Below, in pieces: positions 38,270-48,905 of a DNA stretch of 52,732 nucleotides. Origin of the DNA: an uncultured Alphaproteobacteria bacterium (GTDB lineage Bacteria > Pseudomonadota > Alphaproteobacteria > Methylaequorales > Methylaequoraceae). The stretch is taken from assembly GCA_902526175.1 (NCBI GenBank), contig CABZJY010000002.1, positions 1 through 52,732 on the forward strand, given 5' to 3'. The position numbers and the translations under genes are program-made. Position 1 is the stretch's first letter, and each line of letters starts with the position of its first letter. The notes beneath the pieces were generated by a model. It did no database searches. It saw nothing but the letters and a program-made list of their open reading frames with translations, and had not been told where the DNA came from.

Positions 38270-39952
38270 ATGACTGAAATTAAAACTGATATAGAAATAG
38301 CAAGAGAAGCAAAAAAAAAACCTATACTTGAATTAGCAAGTGATAGACTAAGTCTTGATCCAAAAAAACTCGTGCCTTTTGGTCACGATAAATCTAAAAT
38401 TCCTTTTGATGTAATTAATAACGCAAAAAAAAATGAAGATGGTAAATTAATTCTTGTAACGGCTATGACACCAACAACAGCCGGAGAAGGCAAAACCACA
38501 ACTTCAGTCGGGCTGACCGATGGTTTAAATTATATTGGGAAAAATGCAATGGTTGCATTGAGAGAACCGAGTCTTGGTCCATGTTTTGGGATGAAAGGCG
38601 GAGCAGCTGGGGGTGGGTACTCTCAAGTTGTTCCAATGGAGGATATAAATCTTCACTTTACAGGTGATTTTCATGCAATAACCTCAGCGCATATGTTGCT
38701 TTCAGCAATGATTGATAATCATATTTATTGGAATTTAGAACCAAAAATTGACTCAAGAAGAGTAACTTGGAGACGAGTTGTAGATATGAATGATAGAGCT
38801 TTAAGATCGATTGTAAATTCTTTAGGTGGAACTCCTAATGGTTTTTCCAGAGAAGATGGATTTGATATAACAGTAGCATCAGAAGTTATGGCAATTTTTT
38901 GTCTGGCCAATGATTTCGAAGATTTATTAAATCGTTTAGGAAAAATTATAATTGGATACGACAGAGATCTTAATCCAATTACATGTAAAGATATTAAAGC
39001 CGATGGGGCAATGTCAGCACTCTTAAGAGATGCCTTACAACCTAATCTCGTTCAAACACTGGAAAATAATCCTGCATTTATTCATGGGGGACCGTTTGCT
39101 AATATAGCACATGGATGTAATACGGTTCTTGCAACTAAAACAGCATTAAAACTAGCTGATTATGTTGTAACGGAAGCTGGATTTGGTGCTGATTTAGGCG
39201 CAGAAAAGTTCCTTAATATTAAATGCAGAAAATCTGGGTTAAGACCTTCTTGCGCTGTGTTAGTTGCAACAGTTAGAGCTTTGAAACTTCATGGAAATGC
39301 AGACCCAAAAAACCTAGGAAATGAAGATATTATAGCTTTAGAAAAAGGTTTGCCGAATCTACTAAGACACTTAGAGAATTTAGCCAAATTTGGCATTCCA
39401 GTGGTTGTAGCTTTAAATAGGTTTCCTACTGATACTCAAAAAGAAATTGATAAAGTTATAACTGTATGCTCAGAAAATAATGTTAATGCTGTTCTCTCTG
39501 AACATTGGGGTAAAGGTGGAGCTGGAGCAAAAGATCTTGCTACAGAAGTAATTAAAATAATTGATGAAGACAAAGCAAATTTACAATTTTTATATGAAGA
39601 AAATGAATCGCCAAAAACTAAAATCGAAATTATTTGTAAAGAAATATATAGAGCTAATAATGTTACTTTTTCTCCAATTGCATTAAAAAAATTAGATGAA
39701 ATAGAAAAACTTGGTTTTAATAAATTCCCTGTTTGTATGGCGAAAACACAATATAGTTTCAGTACAGATCCGAGCAATAAGTGTGCTCCCGAAAATCATA
39801 CAATACCGATTAGGGAAATTAGACTTTCCGCAGGTGCAGAGTTCATTGTTGTTGTTGCAGGAGATATTATGACTATGCCTGGTTTACCAAAAAGACCAGC
39901 TGCTTACGATGTTGGTGTAAATTCCAAGGATCAAATTACTGGTCTATTTTAA
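38270..39952 (+). CDS. fhs: Formate-tetrahydrofolate ligase
   Basis: Fhs (formyl-THF synthetase) uses ATP to join formate to THF, feeding one-carbon units. The 560-residue protein has the P-loop [12 protein letters not shown] at about 67-78, [21 protein letters not shown] (quoted in part as [15 protein letters not shown]), [12 protein letters not shown] and the C-terminal [14 protein letters not shown]. It suggests formate or one-carbon oxidation, common in marine alphaproteobacteria. Its 3' end overlaps the convergent glycosyltransferase gene by 9 bases. Confidence 0.98.
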   Translation: MTEIKTDIEIAREAKKKPILELASDRLSLDPKKLVPFGHDKSKIPFDVINNAKKNEDGKLILVTAMTPTTAGEGKTTTSVGLTDGLNYIGKNAMVALREPSLGPCFGMKGGAAGGGYSQVVPMEDINLHFTGDFHAITSAHMLLSAMIDNHIYWNLEPKIDSRRVTWRRVVDMNDRALRSIVNSLGGTPNGFSREDGFDITVASEVMAIFCLANDFEDLLNRLGKIIIGYDRDLNPITCKDIKADGAMSALLRDALQPNLVQTLENNPAFIHGGPFANIAHGCNTVLATKTALKLADYVVTEAGFGADLGAEKFLNIKCRKSGLRPSCAVLVATVRALKLHGNADPKNLGNEDIIALEKGLPNLLRHLENLAKFGIPVVVALNRFPTDTQKEIDKVITVCSENNVNAVLSEHWGKGGAGAKDLATEVIKIIDEDKANLQFLYEENESPKTKIEIICKEIYRANNVTFSPIALKKLDEIEKLGFNKFPVCMAKTQYSFSTDPSNKCAPENHTIPIREIRLSAGAEFIVVVAGDIMTMPGLPKRPAAYDVGVNSKDQITGLF

Positions 39953-41074
39953 TTTAAGAATTTTGAAATAAAGATTTGCAAACTCTCTTGAAATTTTTAG
40001 AACGCAAAAATTTTTTAAAACTAGCTTTCTGCTATTTTTAGAGAAAATTTCTCTTTTATTTTTATTATCTAATAAATATCTAATTGCCTTTGAAATACTT
40101 TCAGCATTTTTAGTGTCGACCAATAAACCATTATAGTTATTTACACATATTTCTTTGCAACCGGGAACATTAGTTGTAATTATTGGTAATCCACAACTAG
40201 CTGCCTCTAGCAAACTTTTTGGAAGGCCCTCGCGATAAGAAGGTAAAATTGAAATTTTAGATTGATTCAGGTAATATCTTACGTTTTCTTTGAATGGTAC
40301 CCATTCAACAATTTTTTCTGAATCCCATTTTTCAAGTTCCGCTTCATCAATAGAGGCATAATTTTTATTATCAGGGCTACCAAGTAGTAATGCTTTAATA
40401 TTTTTTTTTTTTTTAATTATCTTTATTGATTCAATATACTCATATATTCCTTTATCTTTAAGCATTCTAGAATGTAAAATTACATCATATTTTTTTTTAA
40501 CATTTTTGGGTTTGAAATAATTAGTTTCTACACCTGATCCTTTTATTAAAAATGTTCTTTCCATGTCTACAATTTTCTTTTTAGTGAAAAAAGCCAGATC
40601 ATCATTATTTTGAAATACTGAATGAAAATTTTTTTTTTTTAAAATTATTTTTAAAAAGTTTTGGATTATGAATCTTAAAATGGTTGTAAAAATATTATTA
40701 TTAATAAACAAATAACCTAATCCTACAAAAGCGTTTACGACACATACTTTTTTTTTAAATAAAATTGCAGAAATTGATCCTATTAGTATTGGTTTTAGAG
40801 CTATATTTTGAATAATGTCAGGATTAAATTGTTTGATTACATTAAGAAGCTTAATAATTAGATATAATTGACTTAAGGGATTAATACTTTTTCTTAATGC
40901 ATTAATACCTAAAATATTTATGCCTTTTTGTTTAATTTTTTGTTCATATTTTGTCAAATTACAAACAACTAAGACATCGAAACCGTTTTTTTTTGCATAA
41001 ATTGCATGCTTGATTTTATGTGATAAAAAATATTTATCTTCACTTACAAAATACAAAAGTTTATATTTTTTCAT
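39944..41074 (-). CDS. GT4-family glycosyltransferase
   Basis: This 376-residue two-domain GT-B enzyme starts [16 protein letters not shown], an opening seen in capsule/LPS glycosyltransferases. Its C-terminal donor domain has [20 protein letters not shown] and [10 protein letters not shown], the E-x7-E pattern of family 4. Donor and acceptor are unknown. Divergent galU, ugd and a phosphohexomutase next door suggest surface polysaccharide. A T14 run (plus strand 40401-40414) codes for lysines in frame. Confidence 0.87.
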   Translation of the reverse strand: MKKYKLLYFVSEDKYFLSHKIKHAIYAKKNGFDVLVVCNLTKYEQKIKQKGINILGINALRKSINPLSQLYLIIKLLNVIKQFNPDIIQNIALKPILIGSISAILFKKKVCVVNAFVGLGYLFINNNIFTTILRFIIQNFLKIILKKKNFHSVFQNNDDLAFFTKKKIVDMERTFLIKGSGVETNYFKPKNVKKKYDVILHSRMLKDKGIYEYIESIKIIKKKKNIKALLLGSPDNKNYASIDEAELEKWDSEKIVEWVPFKENVRYYLNQSKISILPSYREGLPKSLLEAASCGLPIITTNVPGCKEICVNNYNGLLVDTKNAESISKAIRYLLDNKNKREIFSKNSRKLVLKNFCVLKISREFANLYFKILKLK

Positions 41075-41080
41075 ATAAAA

Positions 41081-41539
41081 TTGGACAAGATGTTTGCATA
41101 TTTAATACTTACTATTTTATTTATAATTTTTATACTTTTTTTACTTATTAAATTAAGTAATTTACCACAAAAAAGTTTTTTAAAAATTTCAAAATATTTT
41201 TTTATAACTCTTGTTTTAATTTTGTTTCTTTTTTTATTAAGATTTAATCCCGCAATTATTTCATCAATTCCTGCACTAATAATTTTATTTTTTAAATGGA
41301 GACCACTTTTAATTTTTTTAAGAAATACTTTTTTCTCTAAAAGAAAAGAAAGGTTTAATTCAGGTAATTTAATGACTAGAGAGGAGGCTCTTTCAATATT
41401 AGGACTTAAAGAGGGAGCAACAAAAAAAGAAATATTAAAATCATATCACGATCTAATGAAAAAAAATCATCCAGATCATGGCGGATCTGATTGGATAACT
41501 GCTAGACTTAATAAGGCAAAAGAAACTCTTTTAGGTTGA
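41081..41539 (+). CDS. Membrane-anchored DnaJ-domain protein
   Basis: The 152-residue protein has two or three N-terminal membrane segments (about residues 5-85) and a truncated C-terminal J domain (about 98-152) with LGLKEGATKKEILKSYHDLM and the essential HPD in NHPDHGG. It resembles the small alphaproteobacterial DjlA-like/TIM14-like proteins. It may recruit DnaK to the membrane; the client is unknown. It overlaps the longest galU frame, and begins 7 bases from the GT start on the other strand. Confidence 0.85.
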   Translation: MDKMFAYLILTILFIIFILFLLIKLSNLPQKSFLKISKYFFITLVLILFLFLLRFNPAIISSIPALIILFFKWRPLLIFLRNTFFSKRKERFNSGNLMTREEALSILGLKEGATKKEILKSYHDLMKKNHPDHGGSDWITARLNKAKETLLG

Positions 41540-41571
41540 GTATTTATAAAATATTTCATATTCTAAAATTT

Positions 41572-42438
41572 ATGGTGAATAAAATTGAAACTGCAGTTTT
41601 CCCGATAGCAGGATTGGGAACAAGGTTTTTACCAGCAACAAAAAGTATTCCTAAAGAAATGCTAATTGTTGGTGATACACCGGTGATAGAACATGCTATT
41701 AAAGAAGCTAGTGAATCTGGAATTAAAAAAATGATTTTAGTAACATCACCAGCAAAAGCAAGCATAAACGAATACTTTTCTAGATCAGTAATACTTGAAG
41801 ATATTTTAAGAAAAAAAAAGAAACTTAAGGAATTAGATTTAATTACAAGACAAACTCAACTTGGGGAGATTATAGTTACTTTTCAAAATGAACCTAAAGG
41901 TCTTGGTCATGCTGTTTGGTGCGCTAAAAACTTAATTAATGATGATGCTTTTGCTGTTATTCTTCCTGATGACATAATTTTGTCTAAAACACCAGTTATA
42001 AGACAGCTAATAAATTTGTCTCAAAATAATAATAATTGTACTGTGTTAGGAGTTGAAAAAGTTAATAGAAAAGAGGTCTTTAAATATGGTATTTTAAGTA
42101 TTGAAAAAAAAATAGGGAGAAAATATTTTGTAAATAATATAGTGGAGAAACCAAATGTTAAAAATGCTCCTTCAAATTTATCAGTTGTTGGTAGGTATTT
42201 GTTAGATTCAAAGATTTTTAATTTTTTATCTAAAATGAAAAAAGGGGCTGGTGGCGAGATTCAACTTACTGATGGCATACAATATTTAATTAAACATAAT
42301 GATGTTATGGGATTAGAATTCGAAGGGAAAAGATTTGATTGCGGAAATAAGTTGGGTTTTATTAAAGCAAATTTAAACTATGGTCTTTATGATTCAGAAA
42401 TTGGTAAAGAATTGAAACAGTACTTAAAAAAAATATGA
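41572..42438 (+). CDS. galU: UTP-glucose-1-phosphate uridylyltransferase
   Basis: GalU makes UDP-glucose. The protein has the nucleotidyltransferase motif FPIAGLGTRFLPATKSIPKEML, quoted here in part as AGLGTRFLPATKSIPKE, then GLGHAVWCAKN and VVGRYLL. The ATG at 41572 gives MVNKIETAVFPIAG and 288 residues, like other GalU. A TTG at 41536 would add 12 residues with no support. It heads a run with ugd and a phosphohexomutase, overlapping ugd by 4 bases. Confidence 0.95.
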   Translation: MVNKIETAVFPIAGLGTRFLPATKSIPKEMLIVGDTPVIEHAIKEASESGIKKMILVTSPAKASINEYFSRSVILEDILRKKKKLKELDLITRQTQLGEIIVTFQNEPKGLGHAVWCAKNLINDDAFAVILPDDIILSKTPVIRQLINLSQNNNNCTVLGVEKVNRKEVFKYGILSIEKKIGRKYFVNNIVEKPNVKNAPSNLSVVGRYLLDSKIFNFLSKMKKGAGGEIQLTDGIQYLIKHNDVMGLEFEGKRFDCGNKLGFIKANLNYGLYDSEIGKELKQYLKKI

Positions 42439-43751
42439 AAATTTGCATTATTGGAACAGGATATGTTGGATTAGTTTCGGGAACTTGCTTTGCTGAGTTT
42501 GGTGTTCAAGTTGTATGTATCGATAAAGATGAAAAAAAGATTAAAAATTTAAAAAAAGGTTTGATACCAATTTTTGAGCCCGGATTGGATGATCTTGTTA
42601 AAAAGAATATAAATCAAGGTAGGTTGAAATTCGATACTAAATTACACCGATATGTAAATAATTCAGATGCTATATTTATTGCAGTTGGAACTCCGAGCAG
42701 AAGAGGAGATGGTCATGCAGACTTAAGATATGTGTTCAGTGTTGCTGAAGAAATTGCTGAATCAATTAATAATTATTCTGTAATTGTTACAAAATCAACT
42801 GTTCCTGTTGGAACTGGAAAAAAGGTCAAGGATATAATTAAGAAAAAAAAAAAAAATCTAGAATTTGATGTTGCTTCTAATCCTGAATTTTTGAGAGAAG
42901 GATCAGCAATAAATGATTTTATGCGACCTGACAGAGTAGTTATTGGTTGTGAAAGTGATAGAGCAAAAAAAATTTTAAGTGAATTGTATAGACCACTTTA
43001 CTTACTAGAGACACCTATTCTTTTTACTAAGCGAGAGACTGCAGAATTAATTAAATATGCAGCTAATGCTTTTTTAGCTACAAAAATAACATTCATTAAT
43101 GAAATTTCAGACCTATGTGAAAAAGTAGGTGCAAATGTTAGTGATGTGTCAACAGGCATGGGTCTTGATGGGAGAATAGGAAAAAAGTTTTTACATCCGG
43201 GTCCTGGATATGGAGGTTCATGTTTTCCGAAAGATACGCTTGCTTTAGTAAAAACAGCAAAAGACTATAGATCAGAATTAAAACTTGTCGAAGAGGTTGT
43301 AAAATCAAATAAAAATAGAAAAAAAAATATTTATAAGAGGGTGAAAATAGTTCTAGGAGGTTCTTTAAAAAATAAAAAAATAACTATTTTAGGTTTGACA
43401 TTTAAACCAAATACCGATGATATGCGAGACAGCCCTAGCTTAGATTTAATTCCAGCTCTTTTAAAAGAGGGAGCTAAATTAAATTTGTATGATCCTCAAG
43501 GTATGCCAGAAGCAAAAAAAATATTTAAAAACTATACTAATAATATATTTTGGTTTAAAGATGCCTATAAAGCTATGACAAAATCGAATGCTTTAATTAT
43601 ATTAACCGAGTGGAATGAATTTAGAGCACTTGACCTGACAAAGGTAAAAAAACTTCTTTACAGCCCAATTATTATTGATTTCAGAAATATTTATAATCCT
43701 GATGAATTATTCAAACAAGGCATGGAATACTATTCAGTAGGTAGGCCATAA
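42435..43751 (+). CDS. ugd: UDP-glucose 6-dehydrogenase
   Basis: Ugd oxidises UDP-glucose twice to UDP-glucuronate for acidic polysaccharide. It has the NAD motif GTGYVGLVSGTCFAEFG, the GTPS and STVPVGT regions, and the catalytic cysteine in GPGYGGSCFPKDT. TFKPNTDDMRDSPS lies in the C-terminal domain. At 438 residues it has the standard length. An A13 run (42843-42855) encodes lysines in frame. It is translated right after galU. Confidence 0.97.
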   Translation: MKICIIGTGYVGLVSGTCFAEFGVQVVCIDKDEKKIKNLKKGLIPIFEPGLDDLVKKNINQGRLKFDTKLHRYVNNSDAIFIAVGTPSRRGDGHADLRYVFSVAEEIAESINNYSVIVTKSTVPVGTGKKVKDIIKKKKKNLEFDVASNPEFLREGSAINDFMRPDRVVIGCESDRAKKILSELYRPLYLLETPILFTKRETAELIKYAANAFLATKITFINEISDLCEKVGANVSDVSTGMGLDGRIGKKFLHPGPGYGGSCFPKDTLALVKTAKDYRSELKLVEEVVKSNKNRKKNIYKRVKIVLGGSLKNKKITILGLTFKPNTDDMRDSPSLDLIPALLKEGAKLNLYDPQGMPEAKKIFKNYTNNIFWFKDAYKAMTKSNALIILTEWNEFRALDLTKVKKLLYSPIIIDFRNIYNPDELFKQGMEYYSVGRP

Positions 43752-43756
43752 TAATT

Positions 43757-45136
43757 ATGTATCATGAATTTCATCCTAATATATTAAGAGAATATGACAT
43801 AAGAGGAGTTGTTGATGAAACTTTAACAGAATCCGATTCAAAGGCACTGGGTCACTTGTTAGGATTGAAACTTAGGGGGAATAGGGTTGTTAATGTTGGA
43901 TATGATGGGAGAAATTCATCAGTAAAAATTAAAAATGCTTTGATTTCTGGTTTAATTGAAACAGGTGCTTATGTAAAAGAAATTGGTTTAGGGCCAACCC
44001 CTATGCTTTACTTTTCTTGCTACAAAAATGAAGCAGAATTAGGGATTATGGTTACAGGTTCTCATAATCCAAAAAATCATAATGGTTTTAAAATAGTAAT
44101 GAATAATAAACCATTTTTTGGTTTAGATATTTTAAATCTTCAGAATGAAGCTGCAGATTATTTTATTAATCAAGCAGAGGGTAACTTTGAGAAATATAAT
44201 GTAAAAAATATTTATTCAAATTTTTTAAAAGATTCATTCAATATTGATAAAATACAGAATATCGCTTGGGATTCAGGTAATGGTGCGGCAGGTGAAATTA
44301 TAAAAACCATTACTTCTTATTTAAATGGCTCCCAAAATCTACTATTTTGCGAGATAGACGGAAATTTTCCAAATCACCATCCAGATCCTTCAGAAGAAAA
44401 AAACTTAAAAGATTTAAAAAAATCAGTTTTAAAAAATAAATGTGACTTTGGTATCGCATTTGATGGTGATGGAGATAGAATTGGTATTGTAGATAATTTG
44501 GGAAGAACAGTACCAGGAGATTTAATTTTATTATTACTAGCAGAAGACGTACTAAAATCAAACAAAAATGCATCAATTATTGCTGATGTGAAGTGTAGTC
44601 AAGTTGTATTTGAAAGAATCACAGATTTTGGAGGTAAGGCAATTATTTCTAAAACTGGTCATAGTAATATAAAACTTAATATGAAAAAACATAATGCGGT
44701 ATTTGCAGGAGAAATGAGTGGTCACATGTTTTTTGCTGATAATTATTTTGGCTTTGATGATGCATTATATGCAGCTGTAAGGTTTGTGAATATGATGGCA
44801 AAATCTAACAGAAAGTTATCTGATATTATTAATGATCTCCCAAAAGTATTTAATACACCAGAGATAAGGTTTTTTTGTGAAGATGAAAAAAAGTTTGAAT
44901 TTATTGAAAAACTCAAACAAAAACAATACGATAAAAAGAAAGAAATAATTGACTTAGATGGGATTAGGGTTAATTCTGAAGATGGATGGTGGTTGATGAG
45001 GGCATCTAACACACAACCAAGTTTGGTTTTTAGGTGTGAGGCAAAAACTAGAAACAAACTCCACGAGATTGTAAATGATTTGAAAAAAGATGTAGAAGTT
45101 ATCGATAAGAATATAGCAAAGCAAATATTAGCTTGA
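43757..45136 (+). CDS. Phosphomannomutase/phosphoglucomutase
   Basis: This alpha-D-phosphohexomutase of 459 residues resembles AlgC/ManB. It has the start REYDIRGVVDETL, the phosphoserine loop VTGSHNPKNHNGFK, the metal loop DGDGDRIG and the sugar loop GEMSGHMFF. It supplies glucose-1-phosphate or mannose-1-phosphate to galU and other sugar-nucleotide enzymes. Its position after galU-ugd supports a role in exopolysaccharide or LPS. It is a paralogue of glmM in the same window, but the TGSHNP loop is of the PMM/PGM type. Confidence 0.92.
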   Translation: MYHEFHPNILREYDIRGVVDETLTESDSKALGHLLGLKLRGNRVVNVGYDGRNSSVKIKNALISGLIETGAYVKEIGLGPTPMLYFSCYKNEAELGIMVTGSHNPKNHNGFKIVMNNKPFFGLDILNLQNEAADYFINQAEGNFEKYNVKNIYSNFLKDSFNIDKIQNIAWDSGNGAAGEIIKTITSYLNGSQNLLFCEIDGNFPNHHPDPSEEKNLKDLKKSVLKNKCDFGIAFDGDGDRIGIVDNLGRTVPGDLILLLLAEDVLKSNKNASIIADVKCSQVVFERITDFGGKAIISKTGHSNIKLNMKKHNAVFAGEMSGHMFFADNYFGFDDALYAAVRFVNMMAKSNRKLSDIINDLPKVFNTPEIRFFCEDEKKFEFIEKLKQKQYDKKKEIIDLDGIRVNSEDGWWLMRASNTQPSLVFRCEAKTRNKLHEIVNDLKKDVEVIDKNIAKQILA

Positions 45137-45167
45137 AAGTTGGTAATTTTTTTTTTATTTTTTTAAT

Positions 45168-45494
45168 ATGACAAAAAAACAAATTTCAAATATCGACAAA
45201 GATGATTTAGATTTATTAACAAAAGAAGAAGTTAATTTAAAGAAACCACATCTTTACAAAGTTATACTTCTAAATGATGATTACACACCAATGGAGTATG
45301 TGGTAAAGTTACTTATTAAAGTTTTTAATAAAAGTGAACCAGCAGCAGTTCAAATAATGCTATCTGTTCATCAACAAGGCTCTGGTATTTGCGGAGTCTA
45401 CACACTAGAAATTGCGGAAACTAAAGTTAAGGAAGTTACAGAAATGGCAAAAACTGATGAACATCCTCTAAAATGTATAATGGAGAAAGAATAA
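45168..45494 (+). CDS. clpS: ATP-dependent Clp protease adaptor
   Basis: ClpS delivers N-degron substrates (Leu, Phe, Tyr, Trp N-termini) to ClpAP. The 108-residue protein has YKVILLNDDYTPMEYVVKLL and the later LSVHQQGSGICGVYTLEIAETK segment (quoted in part), with the acidic residues of the N-degron pocket in LNDDYTPM. Its TAA overlaps the clpA ATG (TAATG), coupling their translation. Confidence 0.96.
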   Translation: MTKKQISNIDKDDLDLLTKEEVNLKKPHLYKVILLNDDYTPMEYVVKLLIKVFNKSEPAAVQIMLSVHQQGSGICGVYTLEIAETKVKEVTEMAKTDEHPLKCIMEKE

Positions 45495-47776
45495 TGCTTG
45501 GTGAAGAACTTGAAAGAACCTTACAAAATGCTTTAAATATAGCATTAAATCACAAACATCAATTTATAACTCTAGAACACTTGCTTCTAGCACTCCTTGC
45601 AGACAAGGATGCTAATGGAATTTTTGAGGCTTGCAAAGTAGACACAAAATCTCTGAGATTGGATCTTGAATCTTTTGTCACAAATAACTTGAAAGATTTG
45701 TATTCAGCAGAGTCAAATGAACCTAAACCAACTTTAGGGTTTCAACGAGTGATACAAAGAGCAGTAATCCATGTACAGTCATCTGGAAAGAAAGAAGCTA
45801 ATGGAGGAAATGTTCTGGTTGCTATTTTTTCGGAAAGAGAGTCTCATGCTGTTTATTTTCTGCAAAAAAGAGATTTAAGAAGACTAGATGTTGTAAATTT
45901 TATCTCACATGGTGAATCTGAAAAAGAAAACTCAGATGATTTAATTGTGGAAAACAATGAGGAAGAAATTAGTGATAATGGTAAAGATAATCCAAAAATT
46001 AGTTTTTTGGATAAATATTGCGTTTCCTTGATTGATAGAGCTAAAAATGGAAAAATCGATCCGGTTATTGGTAGGTCCAGTGAGATTAGTAGAACCATTC
46101 AAATTTTATCTAGAAGAAATAAGAACAATCCAATCTTTGTTGGGGACCCTGGTGTAGGAAAAACTGCTTTAGCTGAAGGTCTTGCACTAGAAATAGTTAA
46201 TAGAAATGTCCCTGATTGTCTAAAAGATACCTTAATTTATTCTCTTGATCTCGGAGGTTTAATTGCAGGAACAAGATATAGAGGAGATTTTGAAGAAAGA
46301 TTAAAAAAAGTAATCCAAATTTTTGAAAAAAATGAGAACTATATTCTTTTTATTGACGAAATTCATACACTTATTGGTGCTGGAAGTACAAGCTCGGGGT
46401 CTATGGATGCTTCTAATTTACTTAAGCCTGCATTATCAAGAAGATCTCTAAGATGCATTGGCTCAACTACATACTCTGAATATAGGAATTATTTTGAAAA
46501 AGATAGAGCACTTTCAAGAAGGTTTCAAAAAATTGATGTTGATGAACCTTCTAGAGATGATTCAATAAAAATTCTTAAAGGTTTAAAAATTCATTATGAA
46601 GATTTTCACAATATCAATTATGATGAAGAATGTTTTGAAGTTGCTGTTGATTTATCGTTGAAGTACATATCAGATAGAAAACTACCAGATAAAGCAATTG
46701 ATGTAATTGATGAGGCAGCTGCAGTAGTAAAAATAAAAAATAAAAAAGAAAATATAGTTAAGAAGAATGATATTGAGTCGGTTGTAGCCAAAATGGTTAA
46801 GATTCCAGAAAAAACAATAACAACTTCAGACAAAGTCAAATATAAAAATTTGGAAAGAGATTTGAAAACTTTGATTTTTGGTCAAGATAAAGCCGTGTCA
46901 TCACTATCTTCAGCTATAAGACTATCAAAAACAGGACTTAGTAATAATTCAAAACCAATAGGTTCTTATTTGTTTACAGGCCCGACTGGAGTAGGTAAAA
47001 CAGAGTTAACAAGACAACTTGCAAATATTTTAGGAATTAAATTAATAAGATTTGACATGTCTGAATTTATGGAAAGGCATAGTATATCTAAGCTAATTGG
47101 AGCACCTCCAGGTTATGTAGGATATGATCAAGGAGGCCAACTCACTGATGCGGTTGATAAGACACCGCATAGTGTAGTTCTATTGGACGAAATTGAAAAA
47201 GCACACCCAGACTTATTTAATATTTTACTGCAAGTCATGGACCATGGAAAATTAAAAGACCATTTAGGAAAATCTGTAGATTTTACAAATGTAATATTAG
47301 TGATGACTAGTAATATAGGCGCAAAAAATTTATTTAAAGAAAAAATAGGATTTCTTTCAGAAGATTCAAACATTGATAATGATGAGTCAGTTAATCAGTA
47401 TTTTAGTCCTGAATTCAAAAATAGATTGGATTCAATTATTGAATTTGATAGGTTAAATGAAAAGAACTCACTTAAAATTGTAGATAAATTTATTTTGGAA
47501 TTGGAAAATATTCTTGCAGACCAAAATATTACACTTCAAGTAACTGTTAAAGCAAAGCAATATTTATTTGACAGAGGTTTCGACCAAAAAAATGGAGCTA
47601 GGCCTATGGCCAGAGTTATTTCTTCAGAAATCAAGATTCCAATTTCAGATCTAATTCTTAATGAAAAATTAAAAAATGGTGGACATATAAAAATTGATTG
47701 TGCCATGGATAAAATATGTCTTGAAATAATAAAAAATAAAAATAAAAAATTATTAAAATTTGATTCTAATTCTTAA
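45494..47776 (+). CDS. clpA: ATP-dependent Clp protease ATP-binding subunit
   Basis: ClpA is the unfoldase of the ClpAP protease. The ATG at 45494 gives MLGEELERTLQNAL and 760 residues, the usual length. The two Clp N-domain repeats come first, then AAA domain 1 (GDPGVGKTALAEGL) and AAA domain 2 (GPTGVGKTELTRQL, with GAPPGYVGYDQGGQLT) and the C-terminal cap (NGARPMARVI). There is no long middle domain, which separates it from ClpB. ClpP would be encoded elsewhere. Confidence 0.97.
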   Translation: MLGEELERTLQNALNIALNHKHQFITLEHLLLALLADKDANGIFEACKVDTKSLRLDLESFVTNNLKDLYSAESNEPKPTLGFQRVIQRAVIHVQSSGKKEANGGNVLVAIFSERESHAVYFLQKRDLRRLDVVNFISHGESEKENSDDLIVENNEEEISDNGKDNPKISFLDKYCVSLIDRAKNGKIDPVIGRSSEISRTIQILSRRNKNNPIFVGDPGVGKTALAEGLALEIVNRNVPDCLKDTLIYSLDLGGLIAGTRYRGDFEERLKKVIQIFEKNENYILFIDEIHTLIGAGSTSSGSMDASNLLKPALSRRSLRCIGSTTYSEYRNYFEKDRALSRRFQKIDVDEPSRDDSIKILKGLKIHYEDFHNINYDEECFEVAVDLSLKYISDRKLPDKAIDVIDEAAAVVKIKNKKENIVKKNDIESVVAKMVKIPEKTITTSDKVKYKNLERDLKTLIFGQDKAVSSLSSAIRLSKTGLSNNSKPIGSYLFTGPTGVGKTELTRQLANILGIKLIRFDMSEFMERHSISKLIGAPPGYVGYDQGGQLTDAVDKTPHSVVLLDEIEKAHPDLFNILLQVMDHGKLKDHLGKSVDFTNVILVMTSNIGAKNLFKEKIGFLSEDSNIDNDESVNQYFSPEFKNRLDSIIEFDRLNEKNSLKIVDKFILELENILADQNITLQVTVKAKQYLFDRGFDQKNGARPMARVISSEIKIPISDLILNEKLKNGGHIKIDCAMDKICLEIIKNKNKKLLKFDSNS

Positions 47777-48905
47777 AAGGTAATAGCTTTTTGAGGTAGT
47801 TGATTGTATCAATAACGTTTTTGTTTTCGTGCTCAAGCACTTTTCTCAAAGCCTCACTAATTTTTTCGTTTTTTATCCAGTGATTACTTAAGGTAACTGT
47901 TGGTTCATAGCCTCTAGGAATTTTGTGTTCACCTTGAGCACCGCTTTCTATTAATTTAAGCTTATTTTTAATTGCAAATTCTATAGATTGATAATAGCAT
48001 AATTCAAAATGGAGATTTTTAATTTCTTTAACGCATCCCCAGTATCTTCCATAAAGCGCATCTTTACTGCTAAAATTTAGAGCACTTGCTATTTGCTCAT
48101 TTTGTTTTTCATATGCTATAAATAGAACCATTTTATCTTTTATAGGTGATTGTAATAAATATTTAAAAAAATCGAAATTTAGGTATTGATTAGCCCATTT
48201 TTTTTCAATTGTATTTTTGTAACACTCAAAGAAAAAATGTAAATCTTCAATTCTTATGTTATCGCCTTTTTTTATTTTAAAAAAAACGCCTTGATCACTA
48301 ACATATTGTCTCTCTTTAAGTACATTTTTTTTTTTTTTTTGTTTAAATGAATCTAAGTAATCATCAAAATTATTATAGTTATTGTTATACCAATGATACT
48401 GGAGTCCTAATCTAGTTAAAAATCCAGACTTTTCCATAATATCTGATTGTGATTTTGAAATAAAATTGAAGTGATGTGAGGATATATTTTGCTTTTTAAG
48501 AAATTTTATTAATTTTTCAAAAAAATCATCAATGTCCTCTAATGGTTTATTATAAAATATTCTATCGCCATTTATTGGAGTAAAGGGTACTGCTGAAAGG
48601 AATTTAGGATAATAATTTAGTCCTAAGTTGATATATGCATTTGCCCAGTTTTGATCAAATACATATTCTCCAGCTGAATGATACTTTATATAATTTGGTA
48701 TAATTGCGATAATAGCACCTTTTTTCTCAATAATTAGATGGTTAGGTACCCATCCTGTATTAAGATCTGTACATCCACTTTTTTCTAAAGAAAAAAGAAA
48801 ATCGTATGCAAAAAAAGGATTATCAATATCAACAATATTTTCCCAGGTTTGTTTAGGTATTTTTGATATTGAACTAACTGAGTTGACTTCGAAACCTCTA
48901 TTCAT
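47766..48905 (-). CDS. FemAB-like GNAT-family protein (COG3146/DUF482)
   Basis: This 379-residue protein of the peptidoglycan biosynthesis/recognition (FemAB-like) group contains the phrase ESGAQGEHKIPRGYEP, followed by TLSNHWI, which is distinctive for the COG3146 family. The body has two GNAT-like halves. The exact acyl transfer is unknown. A T16 run (48325-48340, plus strand) lies inside the gene and encodes lysines without breaking the frame. It is 4 bases into the end of the RidA gene and convergent with clpA. Association with clpS-clpA is common in alphaproteobacteria. Confidence 0.85.
   Translation of the reverse strand: MNRGFEVNSVSSISKIPKQTWENIVDIDNPFFAYDFLFSLEKSGCTDLNTGWVPNHLIIEKKGAIIAIIPNYIKYHSAGEYVFDQNWANAYINLGLNYYPKFLSAVPFTPINGDRIFYNKPLEDIDDFFEKLIKFLKKQNISSHHFNFISKSQSDIMEKSGFLTRLGLQYHWYNNNYNNFDDYLDSFKQKKKKNVLKERQYVSDQGVFFKIKKGDNIRIEDLHFFFECYKNTIEKKWANQYLNFDFFKYLLQSPIKDKMVLFIAYEKQNEQIASALNFSSKDALYGRYWGCVKEIKNLHFELCYYQSIEFAIKNKLKLIESGAQGEHKIPRGYEPTVTLSNHWIKNEKISEALRKVLEHENKNVIDTINYLKKLLPFKN

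Noticed and set aside
47770-47795. Terminator hairpin between clpA and the FemAB-like gene
   Set aside because: Only a five-base AAAAG/CTTTT stem is present, too weak to claim.
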